This document shows positions 1-9,208 of a stretch of DNA of 64,000 bases, piece by piece. The translations under genes and the position numbers were made by a program. The DNA lies in assembly GCF_001636295.1 (NCBI RefSeq), contig NZ_CP014209.1, forward strand, positions 558,001 to 622,000, given 5' to 3'. Position 1 is the stretch's first letter, and each line of letters starts with the position of its first letter. The stretch is from Isoptericola dokdonensis DS-3. Its GTDB lineage: Bacteria; Actinomycetota; Actinomycetes; Actinomycetales; Cellulomonadaceae. The notes under the pieces are model-generated. The model was not told the origin of the DNA. It was given only the letters and a program-made list of their open reading frames with translations, and did not search any database.

Positions 1-383
1 TGGCGTCGGCGCTGCGCCGACTGCTGCCCTGGCCCGCGGCGACCCGGTTCGGCGAGTTCGCGCCGGAGCGGCTCCGGGTCCCGTCGGGCTCGGAGGTGCG
101 GCTCGCGTACGACGGCGCGGAGCCGCCGGTGCTCGCCGTCAAGCTGCAGGAGGTGTTCGGCTGGACCACGGTCCCGACCGTCGCGGACGGGCGTGTCCCG
201 GTCGTCCTGCACCTGTTGTCGCCCGCCCGGCGCCCGGTCGCGGTCACGAGCGACCTCGCGTCCTTCTGGAGGCAAGGCTACTCCCAGGTCCGTGCCGACC
301 TGCGGGCCCGCTACCCCCGCCATCCGTGGCCGGACGACCCGCTCGCCGCGGTCCCGACCGGGCGGGCCAAGCCCCGACGGTGA
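1..383 (+). CDS. hrpB: ATP-dependent RNA helicase HrpB, C-terminal end (5' truncated)
   Basis: Only the last 126 codons are inside the window, read in the frame that begins at base 3 and stops at 381-383. The residues match the conserved C-terminal domain of DEAH-box helicase HrpB: PVLAVKLQEVFGW, then GRVPVVLHLLSPARRP, then VAVTSDLASFWRQGY, then RYPRHPWPDDP near the end. This domain follows the helicase core, which lies upstream of the window. The family is a DExH RNA helicase of poorly defined role in bacteria. Because the helicase motifs are not visible, the call rests on this tail alone, but the tail is very characteristic. Confidence 0.88.
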   Translation, partial: ASALRRLLPWPAATRFGEFAPERLRVPSGSEVRLAYDGAEPPVLAVKLQEVFGWTTVPTVADGRVPVVLHLLSPARRPVAVTSDLASFWRQGYSQVRADLRARYPRHPWPDDPLAAVPTGRAKPRR

Positions 384-513
384 ACCGGGCCGGTCCTGGT
401 CCATCCCGCGCGGGGACCGCGACCGGTGGGGCACCTATGCTGAACGGCATGCCGATCCGGACGAACGTGTGCCCCTCGCGCGAGCCTGGCCGCCCGACGA
501 CGGAGCCCGCGCG

Positions 514-1110
514 GTGACCTCGTCGGAGCCGATGGCCGCGGCGTCGACCTCGTCGTCGCTCGGGCCCGACTGGGTGCTCGGGGAGGACGGCCTGCGCCAC
601 CGGCGCGCCGCACGCGTCCTCGTGCTGGACACCGCCGGACGCGTGCTGCTCGTGCGCGGCCACGACGCCGACCAGCCGGAACGCTCCTGGTGGTTCACCG
701 TCGGTGGCGGCATCGACGCCGGCGAGACCGACGTCGAGGCGGCGCTGCGCGAGGTGCGCGAGGAGGCGGGTCTCGACCTGGCCCCGGAGGACCTCGAGGG
801 TCCGGTGCTGACCCGGGCCGGGATCTTCCGGTTCCTGGCCGAGACCTGCCGGCAGGACGAGGTGTTCTTCGTCGCGCGGGTCTCGGGCGAGCACGAGCCC
901 ACGCGGGACGGCTGGACGGACGTGGAGCGCGACGTGCTGGACGAGATGCGCTGGCTGACCGCCGCCGAGCTGCGCGCCCAGCCGCTCGAGGTCTTCCCGC
1001 CCAGCCTGCCCGACGTCGTCGAGCGGCTGACGGCGGGCTGGGACGGCACGGTGGTGCACCTGGGCGTCGAGAACGACGACGACGTCGACCTGGACGGTGC
1101 CGTCACCTGA
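514..1110 (+). CDS. Nudix hydrolase
   Basis: A protein of about 198 aa with a complete Nudix box at residues 65-87: GX5E ending at E71, seven residues, then REVREEAGL. It binds the divalent metal and hydrolyses nucleoside diphosphates linked to another group; the substrate cannot be told from sequence. The start is uncertain. GTG at 514 has GGAG about 9 bases upstream; ATG at 532 also fits but with GGAG only 3 bases away. An open frame continues further upstream over the hrpB end but codes nothing recognisable there. The C-terminus is acidic (ENDDDVDLD). It precedes pdxT by 46 bases on the same strand. Confidence 0.85.
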   Translation: MTSSEPMAAASTSSSLGPDWVLGEDGLRHRRAARVLVLDTAGRVLLVRGHDADQPERSWWFTVGGGIDAGETDVEAALREVREEAGLDLAPEDLEGPVLTRAGIFRFLAETCRQDEVFFVARVSGEHEPTRDGWTDVERDVLDEMRWLTAAELRAQPLEVFPPSLPDVVERLTAGWDGTVVHLGVENDDDVDLDGAVT

Positions 1111-1144
1111 CGGGCCGCCGCCCGACCGGCCGCCTGGGCGTGCG

Positions 1145-1150
1145 TACACT
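1145..1150 (+). promoter_or_regulatory. -10 element for leaderless pdxT
   Basis: TACACT lies exactly 6 bases before the GTG of pdxT, with no Shine-Dalgarno between. This fits the actinobacterial leaderless arrangement in which transcription starts at the start codon. No clear -35 is seen. Confidence 0.5.
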
Positions 1151-1156
1151 GCCGCG

Positions 1157-1813
1157 GTGACCACGACCATCGGAGTCCTCGCCCTCCAGGGCGACGTGCG
1201 CGAGCACGTCCACGCCCTCGAGGCGGCGGGCGCGCGGGCCGTGCCCGTGCGGCGCACCCGCGAGCTGGAGGCCGTCGACGGCCTCGTCCTGCCGGGCGGG
1301 GAGTCGACCACCATCGACAAGCTGCTGCGGATCTTCGAGCTGCGCGACCCCGTCCGGGACGCCATCGGCGCCGGGCTGCCCGTCTACGGCTCCTGCGCCG
1401 GCATGATCCTGCTGGCCGACCGCATCGAGGGCGGCATCGAGGACCAGCAGACCCTCGGCGGCCTCGACGTCACCGTGCGCCGCAACGCGTTCGGCCGGCA
1501 GGTCGACTCCTTCGAGGTCGACCTCGCCCTGGACGGCGTCGACGACGGCCCCGTGCGGTCCGTGTTCATCCGCGCCCCCTGGGTCGAGCAGGCCGGCCCC
1601 GACGTGCAGGTCCTGGCCCGGATCCCGGACCGCACCGTCGCCGGTGCGGGAGTCGGCGAGGCCGCCGGTAAGATCGTGGCGGTACGGTCCGGACGGTTGC
1701 TCGCCACCGCGTTCCACCCGGAGGTCACCGGGGACTGGCGCGTGCACGCCCTGTTCGTCCGCCTTGTCACCGAAGCGCGAAGGAGTCAGTCAGGTCATGT
1801 CCGGTCACTCTAA
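1157..1813 (+). CDS. pdxT: Pyridoxal 5'-phosphate synthase glutaminase subunit PdxT
   Basis: A 218-aa class I glutamine amidotransferase that makes ammonia for PdxS in the DXP-independent vitamin B6 pathway. The nucleophile is C80 in YGSCAG; LPGGEST at 45-51 and FHPEVTGD near the C-terminus (His/Glu of the triad) are family signatures. The GTG start is chosen because family proteins begin just before the GVLALQGDV strand and a TACACT hexamer sits 6 bases upstream. pdxS is not adjacent in this window. The 3' end overlaps yebC by 17 bases, so the two are probably cotranscribed, as in many actinobacteria. Confidence 0.95.
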   Translation: MTTTIGVLALQGDVREHVHALEAAGARAVPVRRTRELEAVDGLVLPGGESTTIDKLLRIFELRDPVRDAIGAGLPVYGSCAGMILLADRIEGGIEDQQTLGGLDVTVRRNAFGRQVDSFEVDLALDGVDDGPVRSVFIRAPWVEQAGPDVQVLARIPDRTVAGAGVGEAAGKIVAVRSGRLLATAFHPEVTGDWRVHALFVRLVTEARRSQSGHVRSL

Positions 1814-2561
1814 GTGGGCCACGACCAAGCACAAGAAGGCCGCGATCGACGCCAAGCGTGGCAAGCTCTTCGCGAAGCTGATCAAGAACATCGAGGTCGC
1901 AGCGCGCACCGGCGGCGGAGACCTCGCCGGCAACCCGACGCTGTTCGACGCGGTCCAGAAGGCGAAGAAGTCGTCGGTCCCCAACGACAACATCGACCGT
2001 GCGGTCAAGCGCGGCTCCGGCGAGGGCGCCGACGCCGTCGACTACCAGACGATCATGTACGAGGGCTACGGCACCAACGGCATCGCCGTCCTGGTCGAGT
2101 GCCTCACCGACAACAAGAACCGTGCCGCCTCCGAGGTGCGTCTCGCGTTCTCCCGCAACGGCGGCAACCTCGCCGACCCCGGCTCCGTGTCGTACCTGTT
2201 CTCCCGCAAGGGCCTCGTCGTCGTGCCCAAGGCCGACGGCGTCACCGAGGACGACGTCATGCTCGCCGCCCTCGAGGCCGGCGCGGAGGAGGTCACCGAC
2301 GCCGGTGAGGTCATCGAGGTCCTCAGCGACGCGTCCGATCTGGTCGCCGTGCGCTCCGCCATCGTCGACGCCGGTCTCGAGTACGACTCCGCCGACTCGA
2401 TCTGGCACCCCTCCATGCAGGTCGAGGTCGACGTCGACGGCGCCCGCAAGATCCTGCGCCTCATCGACGCGCTCGAGGACAGCGACGACGTCCAGAACGT
2501 CTACGCGAACTTCGACGCCCCCGACGAGGTCCTGGCGGCGCTCGACGCCGACGAGGACTGA
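1797..2561 (+). CDS. yebC: YebC/PmpR family protein (TACO1-type)
   Basis: A 254-aa protein beginning with the diagnostic [18 protein letters not shown] and carrying the internal [20 protein letters not shown] segment. Members were described as DNA-binding regulators and more recently as translation factors that relieve stalling at proline stretches; which applies here cannot be read from sequence. The ATG has GAAGGAG 11 bases upstream and lies inside the end of pdxT. In actinobacteria it commonly sits just upstream of ruvC, as here, and a strong hairpin follows the stop. Confidence 0.95.
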   Translation: MSGHSKWATTKHKKAAIDAKRGKLFAKLIKNIEVAARTGGGDLAGNPTLFDAVQKAKKSSVPNDNIDRAVKRGSGEGADAVDYQTIMYEGYGTNGIAVLVECLTDNKNRAASEVRLAFSRNGGNLADPGSVSYLFSRKGLVVVPKADGVTEDDVMLAALEAGAEEVTDAGEVIEVLSDASDLVAVRSAIVDAGLEYDSADSIWHPSMQVEVDVDGARKILRLIDALEDSDDVQNVYANFDAPDEVLAALDADED

Positions 2562-2594
2562 GGACCGGGACGACCCTCGGTCGTCCGCCGGGAT

Positions 2595-2623
2595 CGAGGC
2601 TCGCCCCGCAGGGGCGAGCCTCG
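2595..2623 (+). terminator. Hairpin terminator after yebC
   Basis: A perfect 13-bp GC-rich stem (CGAGGCTCGCCCC / GGGGCGAGCCTCG) with a 3-base loop begins 34 bases after the yebC stop. There is no run of T, which is common for actinobacterial terminators. It separates pdxT-yebC from ruvC. Confidence 0.7.
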
Positions 2624-2658
2624 GGGCGTCTGTGGGTGCTGCGTGAGACAGTGACGCG

Positions 2659-3252
2659 GTGCGAGTGCTGGGAGTGGACCCGGGCCTGACCCGGTGCGGC
2701 GTGGGGGTGGTCGACTCCCGTCCGGGACGCCGGGCGGTGCTGGTCGGCGTGGGCGTTCTGCGCACGGCGCCGGAGACGAGCACGGACCTGCGGCTGCTGG
2801 AGATCTCCCGGGGGCTGGACACCTGGCTGGACGAGCACGTGCCCGACGTGGTCGCGGTGGAGCGCGTGTTCGCGCAGAACAACCGCGGCACGGTGATGGG
2901 GACGGCGCAGGTGGCGGGGCTGGCGATGGTGGCGGCGGCGCGACGCGGCGTCCCGGTGGCGCTGCACACGCCCAGCGAGGTGAAGGCCGCCGTGACGGGC
3001 TCGGGCCGGGCGGACAAGGCGCAGGTGCAGAAGATGGTCGCGTCGATCCTCGGCCTGTCGGTCGCCCCGGAGCCCGCGGACGCGGCGGACGCCCTGGCGC
3101 TGGCGGTGACGCACCTGTGGCGGCCGGCGGGCGCCCTGCAGGGCGGGGACCGCCACGAGACGACGCCCGCACAGCGCGCCTGGGCGGCTGCCGAGCAGCA
3201 GGCCAAGGCGCGGTATCGTACGGGCGTTCGAGGAAGGGAGCAGGTGCGGTGA
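2659..3252 (+). CDS. ruvC: Crossover junction endodeoxyribonuclease RuvC
   Basis: A 197-aa Holliday-junction resolvase of the RNase H fold. The catalytic acidic residues are visible: D7 in GVDPGL, E68 in VAVERVF, and D141/D144 in ADAADALA. It cuts four-way junctions that RuvAB has migrated. The GTG start places GVDPG at the expected position. Its last bases GTGA overlap the start of ruvA by 4, so ruvC-ruvA-ruvB are translated in tandem. No LexA box was seen in its upstream region, unlike the SOS-regulated ruvC of mycobacteria. The C-terminus is longer and more polar than the minimal family length. Confidence 0.96.
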   Translation: MRVLGVDPGLTRCGVGVVDSRPGRRAVLVGVGVLRTAPETSTDLRLLEISRGLDTWLDEHVPDVVAVERVFAQNNRGTVMGTAQVAGLAMVAAARRGVPVALHTPSEVKAAVTGSGRADKAQVQKMVASILGLSVAPEPADAADALALAVTHLWRPAGALQGGDRHETTPAQRAWAAAEQQAKARYRTGVRGREQVR

Positions 3253-3857
3253 TCGCTTCGTTGTCCGGCACGGTCGCGGCGGTGTCGCTGGGCAGTGCCG
3301 TGCTCGACGTCGGTGGTGTGGGCTATCTGGTGCACTCCACCCCGGCGACCCTGGCCGGCCTGCGGCCGGGGGAGCAGGCGCGCGTGCACACCACGATGGT
3401 GGTGCGCGAGGACTCGATGACGCTGTACGGGTTCGCCGACGCCGACGAGCGCGAGGTGTTCGAGACGGCGCAGTCGGTCTCGGGCGTGGGCCCACGGATC
3501 GCGCTGGCGATGCTGGCCGTCCTCACCCCGGACGCGCTGCGGCGCGCGATCGACGCGGAGGACACGGCCACCCTGCGCCGCGTGCCCGGCATCGGCGTGA
3601 AGAGCGCCCAGCGGATCGTGCTGGAGCTGTCGGGCAAGCTCGGCGCGGCCGGGGACGGCGGCGCCGCGGCACCCGCCCTGCCGGCGGACCGTCGGGACCA
3701 GGTGGTCGAGGCGCTGGTCGGCCTCGGGTGGACGCCGAAGGTCGCCCAGGACGCCGTGGAGAAGGTGCTGGCGGAGGCCGGGACGGAGTCCGTCCCGGAG
3801 TCGGAGGTCCCGGCGACGCTGCGGGCCGCGCTGCGCAGGCTGGGTCCGCGTGGCTGA
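3249..3857 (+). CDS. ruvA: Holliday junction branch migration protein RuvA
   Basis: A 202-aa junction-binding protein. The N-terminal OB fold begins with IASLSGTV. Two helix-hairpin-helix motifs follow in the middle ([13 protein letters not shown] and [13 protein letters not shown]), and domain III that contacts RuvB lies at the C-terminus ([19 protein letters not shown]). A flexible Gly/Ala-rich linker joins domains II and III. GAAGGGAG lies upstream of the GTG within the end of ruvC. The end overlaps ruvB by 8 bases. Confidence 0.96.
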   Translation: MIASLSGTVAAVSLGSAVLDVGGVGYLVHSTPATLAGLRPGEQARVHTTMVVREDSMTLYGFADADEREVFETAQSVSGVGPRIALAMLAVLTPDALRRAIDAEDTATLRRVPGIGVKSAQRIVLELSGKLGAAGDGGAAAPALPADRRDQVVEALVGLGWTPKVAQDAVEKVLAEAGTESVPESEVPATLRAALRRLGPRG

Positions 3858-4947
3858 GGGCGCGCTGGACCCGCAGGACCTCGGCGGCCGTCTCGTCGGG
3901 GGCGGCGCCGACGACGTCGAGCGGGCGGCCGAGGCGGCGCTGCGGCCCAAGCGGCTCGACGAGTTCGTGGGCCAGAAGGTGGTGCGCGACCAGCTCTCGC
4001 TCGTGCTCCAGGCGTCGCTCGCGCGGGACGCCGCCCCGGACCATGTGCTGCTGTCGGGGCCGCCCGGCCTCGGCAAGACGACCCTGGCGATGATCATCGC
4101 CGCCGAGCTCGGCACCTCGCTGCGCGTGACCAGCGGACCGGCGATCCAGCACGCGGGCGACCTCGCGGCCGTCCTGTCCTCGCTGGAGGAGGGGGAGGTC
4201 CTGTTCATCGACGAGATCCACCGTCTCGCCCGCCCGGCCGAGGAGCTGCTCTACGTCGCGATGGAGGACTTCCGCGTCGACGTCATCGTCGGCAAGGGCG
4301 CGGGGGCGAGCGCGATCCCCCTGGCGCTGCCGCCCTTCACGGTCGTCGGGGCGACCACCCGCTCCGGTCTGCTGCCGGCCCCGCTGCGGGACCGCTTCGG
4401 CTTCACCGGGCACCTCGACTTCTACTCGGCGCCCGAGCTGGAGCGCGTGATCCTGCGGTCCGCCGGTCTGCTGGGCGTGGAGGTCCAGCACGACGCCGCC
4501 CACGAGATCGCCGGCCGCTCGCGGGGGACGCCGCGCATCGCCAACCGGCTGCTGCGCCGGGTGCGGGACTGGGCGCAGGTCCGCGGGGACGGCACCCTGG
4601 ACCTGCGCGCGGCGAGAGCCGCGCTCGAGGTCTACGAGGTGGACCCGATCGGCCTGGACCGCCTCGACCGCGCCGTCCTGAGCGCGCTGTGCCGGCGCTT
4701 CGGCGGCGGCCCCGTGGGCCTGTCGACGCTGGCGATGACGGTCGGGGAGGAGCCCGACACGGTCGAGACCGTCGCGGAGCCGTACCTGGTGCGCGAGGGC
4801 CTCGTGGCGCGCACCCCGCGCGGCCGGGTGGCGACGACGACGGCGTGGCAGCACCTCGGCCTGGAGCCGCCGGCGGGCACCTGGGCGGCCGGCCTGCCCG
4901 ACGAGGGAACCGGGTCCCGGTCGCGGACGTTGTTCGACGAGGTCTGA
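3850..4947 (+). CDS. ruvB: Holliday junction branch migration ATPase RuvB
   Basis: A 365-aa AAA+ motor that drives branch migration with RuvA. Walker A is GPPGLGKT at 70-77, Walker B is VLFIDEIHR at about 117-125, sensor 1 is in VVGATTRSG, the arginine finger is in RDRFG, and the C-terminal winged helix includes [11 protein letters not shown]. The N-terminus has about 20 extra residues before the core, usual in actinobacteria. It is the last gene of the overlapping ruvCAB unit; a new promoter for yajC follows. Confidence 0.97.
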   Translation: MAEGALDPQDLGGRLVGGGADDVERAAEAALRPKRLDEFVGQKVVRDQLSLVLQASLARDAAPDHVLLSGPPGLGKTTLAMIIAAELGTSLRVTSGPAIQHAGDLAAVLSSLEEGEVLFIDEIHRLARPAEELLYVAMEDFRVDVIVGKGAGASAIPLALPPFTVVGATTRSGLLPAPLRDRFGFTGHLDFYSAPELERVILRSAGLLGVEVQHDAAHEIAGRSRGTPRIANRLLRRVRDWAQVRGDGTLDLRAARAALEVYEVDPIGLDRLDRAVLSALCRRFGGGPVGLSTLAMTVGEEPDTVETVAEPYLVREGLVARTPRGRVATTTAWQHLGLEPPAGTWAAGLPDEGTGSRSRTLFDEV

Positions 4948-4964
4948 CGCCGCACCCGGGCGCC

Positions 4965-4970
4965 TAGACT
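4965..4970 (+). promoter_or_regulatory. -10 element upstream of yajC-secDF
   Basis: TAGACT lies 38 bases before the yajC GTG, in the short gap after ruvB. A Shine-Dalgarno (GAAGGA at 4992-4997) lies between, so this would give a leadered message. The -35 is not clear. Confidence 0.4.
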
Positions 4971-5007
4971 GATACGCACATCCGAACGACTGAAGGACTG
5001 ACGCTCC

Positions 5008-5436
5008 GTGGACCCCTCGATCATCATCCTCTTCGCCGTGCTCGCCGGCCTCATGCTGTTCATGAGCTCGCGGACGCGCAAGCAGCAGAAGCAGCAGGCC
5101 GAGTTCCGGTCGTCGCTGGCACCGGGCCACGAGGTCATGACCGGTTCCGGCCTGATCGGCACCGTCGTCGACGTCGACGAGGCGGCCGACATCGTCACGA
5201 TCGAGTCGACCCCGGGCACGCAGACCCGGTGGCTCCGTGCCGCGATCGCCAAGAAGATCGACCCGCCCGTCGTCGAGGACGAGGCGGAGGTGGCGGAGGA
5301 CACAGCGGATGCGGGTAGCATCACGTCCGCACACGGTGACGTCGAGGTTCCCGACGACCTCTCCGGCCTGGACACCGCCCAGCGGGAGTACCGGGACGGC
5401 AAGCGTCGGGACGAGGGCGACACCGAGGGCAAGTGA
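5008..5436 (+). CDS. yajC: Preprotein translocase accessory subunit YajC
   Basis: A 142-aa single-span membrane protein. One hydrophobic helix at residues 3-20 is followed by a basic stretch (SSRTRKQQKQQ) and the conserved core GHEVMTGSGLIGTVVDVD. It associates with SecD-SecF at the SecYEG translocon. The C-terminal third is acidic low-complexity sequence longer than in E. coli YajC. GAAGGA precedes the GTG by 10 bases. The order yajC-secD-secF is standard. Confidence 0.93.
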   Translation: MDPSIIILFAVLAGLMLFMSSRTRKQQKQQAEFRSSLAPGHEVMTGSGLIGTVVDVDEAADIVTIESTPGTQTRWLRAAIAKKIDPPVVEDEAEVAEDTADAGSITSAHGDVEVPDDLSGLDTAQREYRDGKRRDEGDTEGK

Positions 5437-5517
5437 CCTCTGCGTCGGCCGGGCACCGTCCGGCCGACGCCATCACGCGACCGCCACCCGGCGGCACGCA
5501 CACGGGAAGAGAACCAA

Positions 5518-7479
5518 GTGGCCAACTCCAGCACGCGGCGGTCGCGTCCGGTACGCACGCTCGTGGTCTTCGCGATCCTGACGATGGTGCTGCCGTTCGC
5601 GGCGCTCGCCCTCGGGGTCTACCTGGACCCGAAGAGCGACGACAACCCGGACGGCGCGAGCTTCGCGCCCGGGCTCGCGCTCGACCTCCAGGGCGGGACG
5701 CAGATCATCCTGACCCCGCAGTCCACGGACGGGTCGGAGATCACCGCCGAGGCGATCGACGAGTCGATCAACGTGATCCGCCAGCGCATCGACTCCTCGG
5801 GCGTCTCCGAGGCCGAGATCGTCAACCAGGGTGGCGAGAACATCGTCGTCTCCATCCCTGGCGAGGTGGACCAGGCGACGATCGACCTCGTGTCGCAGCC
5901 CGCGCAGATGCGGTTCCGTCCGGTGCTCACGTACGGCGCCGGGCTGCCGACGGAGCAGGCGGCCACCCAGACCGAGGGCGACGCCGCCACGGAGGACGAG
6001 GCCGCTGCCGAGGGCGACGCGGCCACCGACGAGGAGTCCGCCGCGACGGACGAGCCCGCGGCCGGCGAGGGTGAGGCCGCCGAGGGCGAGCAGCCCGCGT
6101 CGACCGACGACGTCGACGCACGGATCGCCGAGGAGGCGGCCGGCGTCGAGCCGACCGACCCGTCGGACCTGGCGCAGATCACCCCGGCCGTGCAGGAGAA
6201 GTTCGACGCGCTGGACTGCACCGACCCGGCGAACCTCGTCGGCGGCGGCGGTGACGACCCGGGCACGGTGCTCGTCGCGTGCGCCAACGACGGCACGATG
6301 ATGAAGTACATCCTCGGTCCGATGGAGGTCGACGGCGTCCACCTGGCGAGCGCGAGCTCCGGCCTGGTGCCGGGCCCGAACGGCTCGGTCACCAACGAGT
6401 GGGGCGTCTTCATCGAGTTCGACGACGAGGGCACCGCGGAGTTCCGTGAGACCACCGAGCGTCTGCAGAGCCTCGAGTCGCCGCGCAACCAGTTCGCGAT
6501 GGTCCTCGACGGTCTCGTCGTCTCGGCCCCGTCGCTCGACCCGGGCGTCATCATCACCGACGGTCGCGCGACCATCTCGGGCAGCTTCACGCGCGACACG
6601 GCCGCCACCCTGGCGAACCAGCTGAGCTTCGGATCGCTGCCGATCGCCTACGAGGTGCAGAGCCAGGAGACGATCTCGGCGACGCTGGGCTCCGAGCAGC
6701 TCCGCAACGGTCTGATCGCGGGCCTCATCGGCCTGGCGCTGGTCGTGGTGTACTCGCTGTTCCAGTACCGCATGCTGGGGCTGGTCACCGTCGGGTCGCT
6801 GCTCATCGCCGGTGTGATCACCTACCTGGCGATCGCGATCCTGTCGTGGCAGATGGGCTACCGGCTCTCGCTCGCCGGTGTCGCCGGCCTCATCGTGGCC
6901 ATCGGCTTCACGGCGGACTCCTTCATCGTGTACTTCGAGCGCATCCGGGACGAGATGCGTGACGGACGCTCGATGACCATGGCGGTCGAGCGCGGCTGGA
7001 AGCGTGCCAAGCGCACCGTCCTCGCCGCGAAGTCCGTCACCCTCATCTCCGCCGTGGTGCTGTACTTCCTGGCCGTCGGCGGTGTGCAGGGCTTCGCGTT
7101 CACGCTCGGCCTGACGACCATCATCGACATCGCCGTGGTGTTCTGGTTCACCCACCCGACGCTGCAGATGCTGACCAAGGTCCCGTTCTTCCGCGACGGG
7201 CACTCGTGGTCCGGGCTCTCGCCCGAGCGCCTGCGCACCACCAGCGGCCCGCGCTACGTGGGCGCCGGGCGCGTCGAGGCGCCGGCGGTCGCCGGCGCGG
7301 ACGTGACCGCCCCCGAGCCGGTGCTGGCCGGCGCCTCGGTCGCCCGGCCCGCCGACGGCGGCCAGCGGATGACGATCGCGGAGCGGCGGGCCGCGGAGCG
7401 GCGTGCCGCGGCGGCGGAGCAGGACGACCAGGCAGGTACGAAGGACGCCGGGTCCGGCGAGAACGAGGAGAGCCGCTGA
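5518..7479 (+). CDS. secD: Protein translocase subunit SecD
   Basis: A 653-aa membrane protein of the SecDF complex that uses the proton gradient to complete protein export. There is an N-terminal helix at about 13-33, then GLALDLQGGTQIIL (the D1 motif), a large extracytoplasmic domain, and a C-terminal block of five helices with LIVAIGFTADSFIVYFERIRDE. Residues 145-200 are an Ala/Glu/Asp/Thr-rich insert with almost no hydrophobic residues, unlike the rest of the domain. The C-terminal tail after the last helix is also long. It couples to secF through a TGATG junction. Confidence 0.95.
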   Translation: MANSSTRRSRPVRTLVVFAILTMVLPFAALALGVYLDPKSDDNPDGASFAPGLALDLQGGTQIILTPQSTDGSEITAEAIDESINVIRQRIDSSGVSEAEIVNQGGENIVVSIPGEVDQATIDLVSQPAQMRFRPVLTYGAGLPTEQAATQTEGDAATEDEAAAEGDAATDEESAATDEPAAGEGEAAEGEQPASTDDVDARIAEEAAGVEPTDPSDLAQITPAVQEKFDALDCTDPANLVGGGGDDPGTVLVACANDGTMMKYILGPMEVDGVHLASASSGLVPGPNGSVTNEWGVFIEFDDEGTAEFRETTERLQSLESPRNQFAMVLDGLVVSAPSLDPGVIITDGRATISGSFTRDTAATLANQLSFGSLPIAYEVQSQETISATLGSEQLRNGLIAGLIGLALVVVYSLFQYRMLGLVTVGSLLIAGVITYLAIAILSWQMGYRLSLAGVAGLIVAIGFTADSFIVYFERIRDEMRDGRSMTMAVERGWKRAKRTVLAAKSVTLISAVVLYFLAVGGVQGFAFTLGLTTIIDIAVVFWFTHPTLQMLTKVPFFRDGHSWSGLSPERLRTTSGPRYVGAGRVEAPAVAGADVTAPEPVLAGASVARPADGGQRMTIAERRAAERRAAAAEQDDQAGTKDAGSGENEESR

Positions 7480-8579
7480 TGGCCGGCAGCATGACCTTCG
7501 CCCAGTGGGGCAACGACCTCTACACGGGTCGCAGGTCCTACCCGATCGTGGCCCGTCGTGGCCTCTGGTTCTCGATCGTGGGCGCGCTGGCGCTCGCCTC
7601 GGTCGTCATCCTGCTGACCAAGGGCCTCACCCTCGGCATCGACTTCCGCGGCGGCACCCAGTTCACCCTGAACTCCGTGTCGACGACGGAGCAGTCGGTG
7701 GGTGTCGACGCCGTGCACGACGTCCTGCCCGAGGAGGAGCCGCGCGTCGCCATCATCGGTGACAGCTCGGTCCGCGTGCAGACCGTCGAGCTGGACGCGG
7801 CGGAGACCACCGAGGTCACCGACGCGCTCGCCGCCGCGTACGACGTCGACGCGTCGTCGATCGACGTCTCGTTCGTCGGGCCGATCTGGGGGCAGGCGGT
7901 CTCCGAGCGGGCACTGTGGGGCGTGATCGTCTTCGTCGTGCTGGCCGCCGCGTTCATGGCGATCTACTTCCGTGCCTGGCGCATGGCGGCGGCGGGCATC
8001 CTCGCGATGCTCTGCGACCTGCTCATCTCGGCGGGCGTGTACGCGCTCATCGGCTGGGAGGTCACGCCGTCGACGATCATCGGCTTCCTGACGATCCTCG
8101 GCTTCTCCCTCTACGACAAGATGGTCGTCTTCGACAAGGTCCGTGAGAACACCACCGGCGTGCTGGAGCAGTCGCGCAGCACGTACGCCGAGCGGGCGAA
8201 CCTCGCGGTCAACCAGACTCTCGTGCGGTCGATCAACACCTCGGTGGTGGCGCTGCTGCCGGTCGCGGGCATCCTGTTCGTCGGGGCGTTCTGGCTGGGT
8301 GCCGGCACGCTGCGCGACCTGTCGCTGTCGCTGTTCGTCGGCATCGCCGTCGGTGCGGCGTCGTCGATCTTCCTCGCCACACCGCTCGACGTGACCCTGC
8401 GCGAGAAGGAGCCGAAGATCGCCGAGCACACGGCGTCGGTGCTCGCGGCCCGCGCCGAGCTGACCTCCGAGGGCGGCCACGACGCCGAGCTCGCGGCAGC
8501 CGCCGCCGGTCGTGCGCAGCTCATCCCGGGGCACCACCAGGGCACCACGTCGCAGCCTCGGCGCCGTCGGGGTCGCTGA
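7479..8579 (+). CDS. secF: Protein translocase subunit SecF
   Basis: A 366-aa partner of SecD. The first helix is at about 29-47, followed by LGIDFRGGTQFTL and an extracytoplasmic domain, then five helices containing SERALWGVIVFVVLAAAFMA and FLTILGFSLYDKMVVFDKVRE. The ATG shares one base with the secD stop. A cytoplasmic tail rich in Ala and Arg ends the protein. SecD and SecF form a single pseudo-symmetric 12-helix unit. Confidence 0.96.
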   Translation: MAGSMTFAQWGNDLYTGRRSYPIVARRGLWFSIVGALALASVVILLTKGLTLGIDFRGGTQFTLNSVSTTEQSVGVDAVHDVLPEEEPRVAIIGDSSVRVQTVELDAAETTEVTDALAAAYDVDASSIDVSFVGPIWGQAVSERALWGVIVFVVLAAAFMAIYFRAWRMAAAGILAMLCDLLISAGVYALIGWEVTPSTIIGFLTILGFSLYDKMVVFDKVRENTTGVLEQSRSTYAERANLAVNQTLVRSINTSVVALLPVAGILFVGAFWLGAGTLRDLSLSLFVGIAVGAASSIFLATPLDVTLREKEPKIAEHTASVLAARAELTSEGGHDAELAAAAAGRAQLIPGHHQGTTSQPRRRRGR

Positions 8580-8582
8580 CCC

Positions 8583-9158
8583 GTGACGGACGACATCTCC
8601 GTGGTCGCGCTGGCCGGGCTCGGCCCGGCCCGCGCGGCCGAGATCCGGTCGCTCATCCGTGACGTCCCGGACTACCCGCACCCGCCGGTCGTGTTCCGTG
8701 ACATCACGCCGCTGCTGGCCGACGGCCCCGCGCTGACCGACGTGGTGGACGCGTTCGCCGGTCTGGTGGATGCCGACGGGGGCGTGGACGTCGTGGCGGG
8801 GATGGAGGCGCGCGGGTTCCTGCTCGGCGCACCCCTGGCGACACGCCTGGGCGTCGGGTTCGTGCCGCTGCGCAAGGCGGGCAAGCTGCCGCCGCCCGTC
8901 GTCCGCGAGGACTACGCCCTGGAGTACGGGACGGCGTCGATCGAGCTGCGCCACGGCACGCTGGCCCCGGGCTCGCGCGTGCTGCTGGTCGACGACGTGC
9001 TCGCCACGGGCGGCACGGCGCAGGCGGCGGCCAGCCTGGTGGAGCGCTGTGGCGGGCACGTCGTCGCGCTCGCGTTCCTGCTGGAGCTGGCCGGCCTCGG
9101 AGGCCGGGACCGCCTCGCGGGGCGGACGGTGGAGACCCTGCTGCGGGTGGAGTCGTAG
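8583..9158 (+). CDS. apt: Adenine phosphoribosyltransferase
   Basis: A 191-aa type I phosphoribosyltransferase that converts adenine and PRPP to AMP. The PRPP loop [17 protein letters not shown] is intact, and the N-terminal [19 protein letters not shown] and central [16 protein letters not shown] segments are typical of Apt. It starts 3 bases after secF stops and lies just upstream of relA, a linkage seen across actinobacteria and Firmicutes. Confidence 0.96.
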   Translation: MTDDISVVALAGLGPARAAEIRSLIRDVPDYPHPPVVFRDITPLLADGPALTDVVDAFAGLVDADGGVDVVAGMEARGFLLGAPLATRLGVGFVPLRKAGKLPPPVVREDYALEYGTASIELRHGTLAPGSRVLLVDDVLATGGTAQAAASLVERCGGHVVALAFLLELAGLGGRDRLAGRTVETLLRVES

Positions 9159-9208
9159 ACTTGCCCTCCCGGACGTCGTCCGATCGACGCTGGTCGAAGG
9201 AGGTGCTC

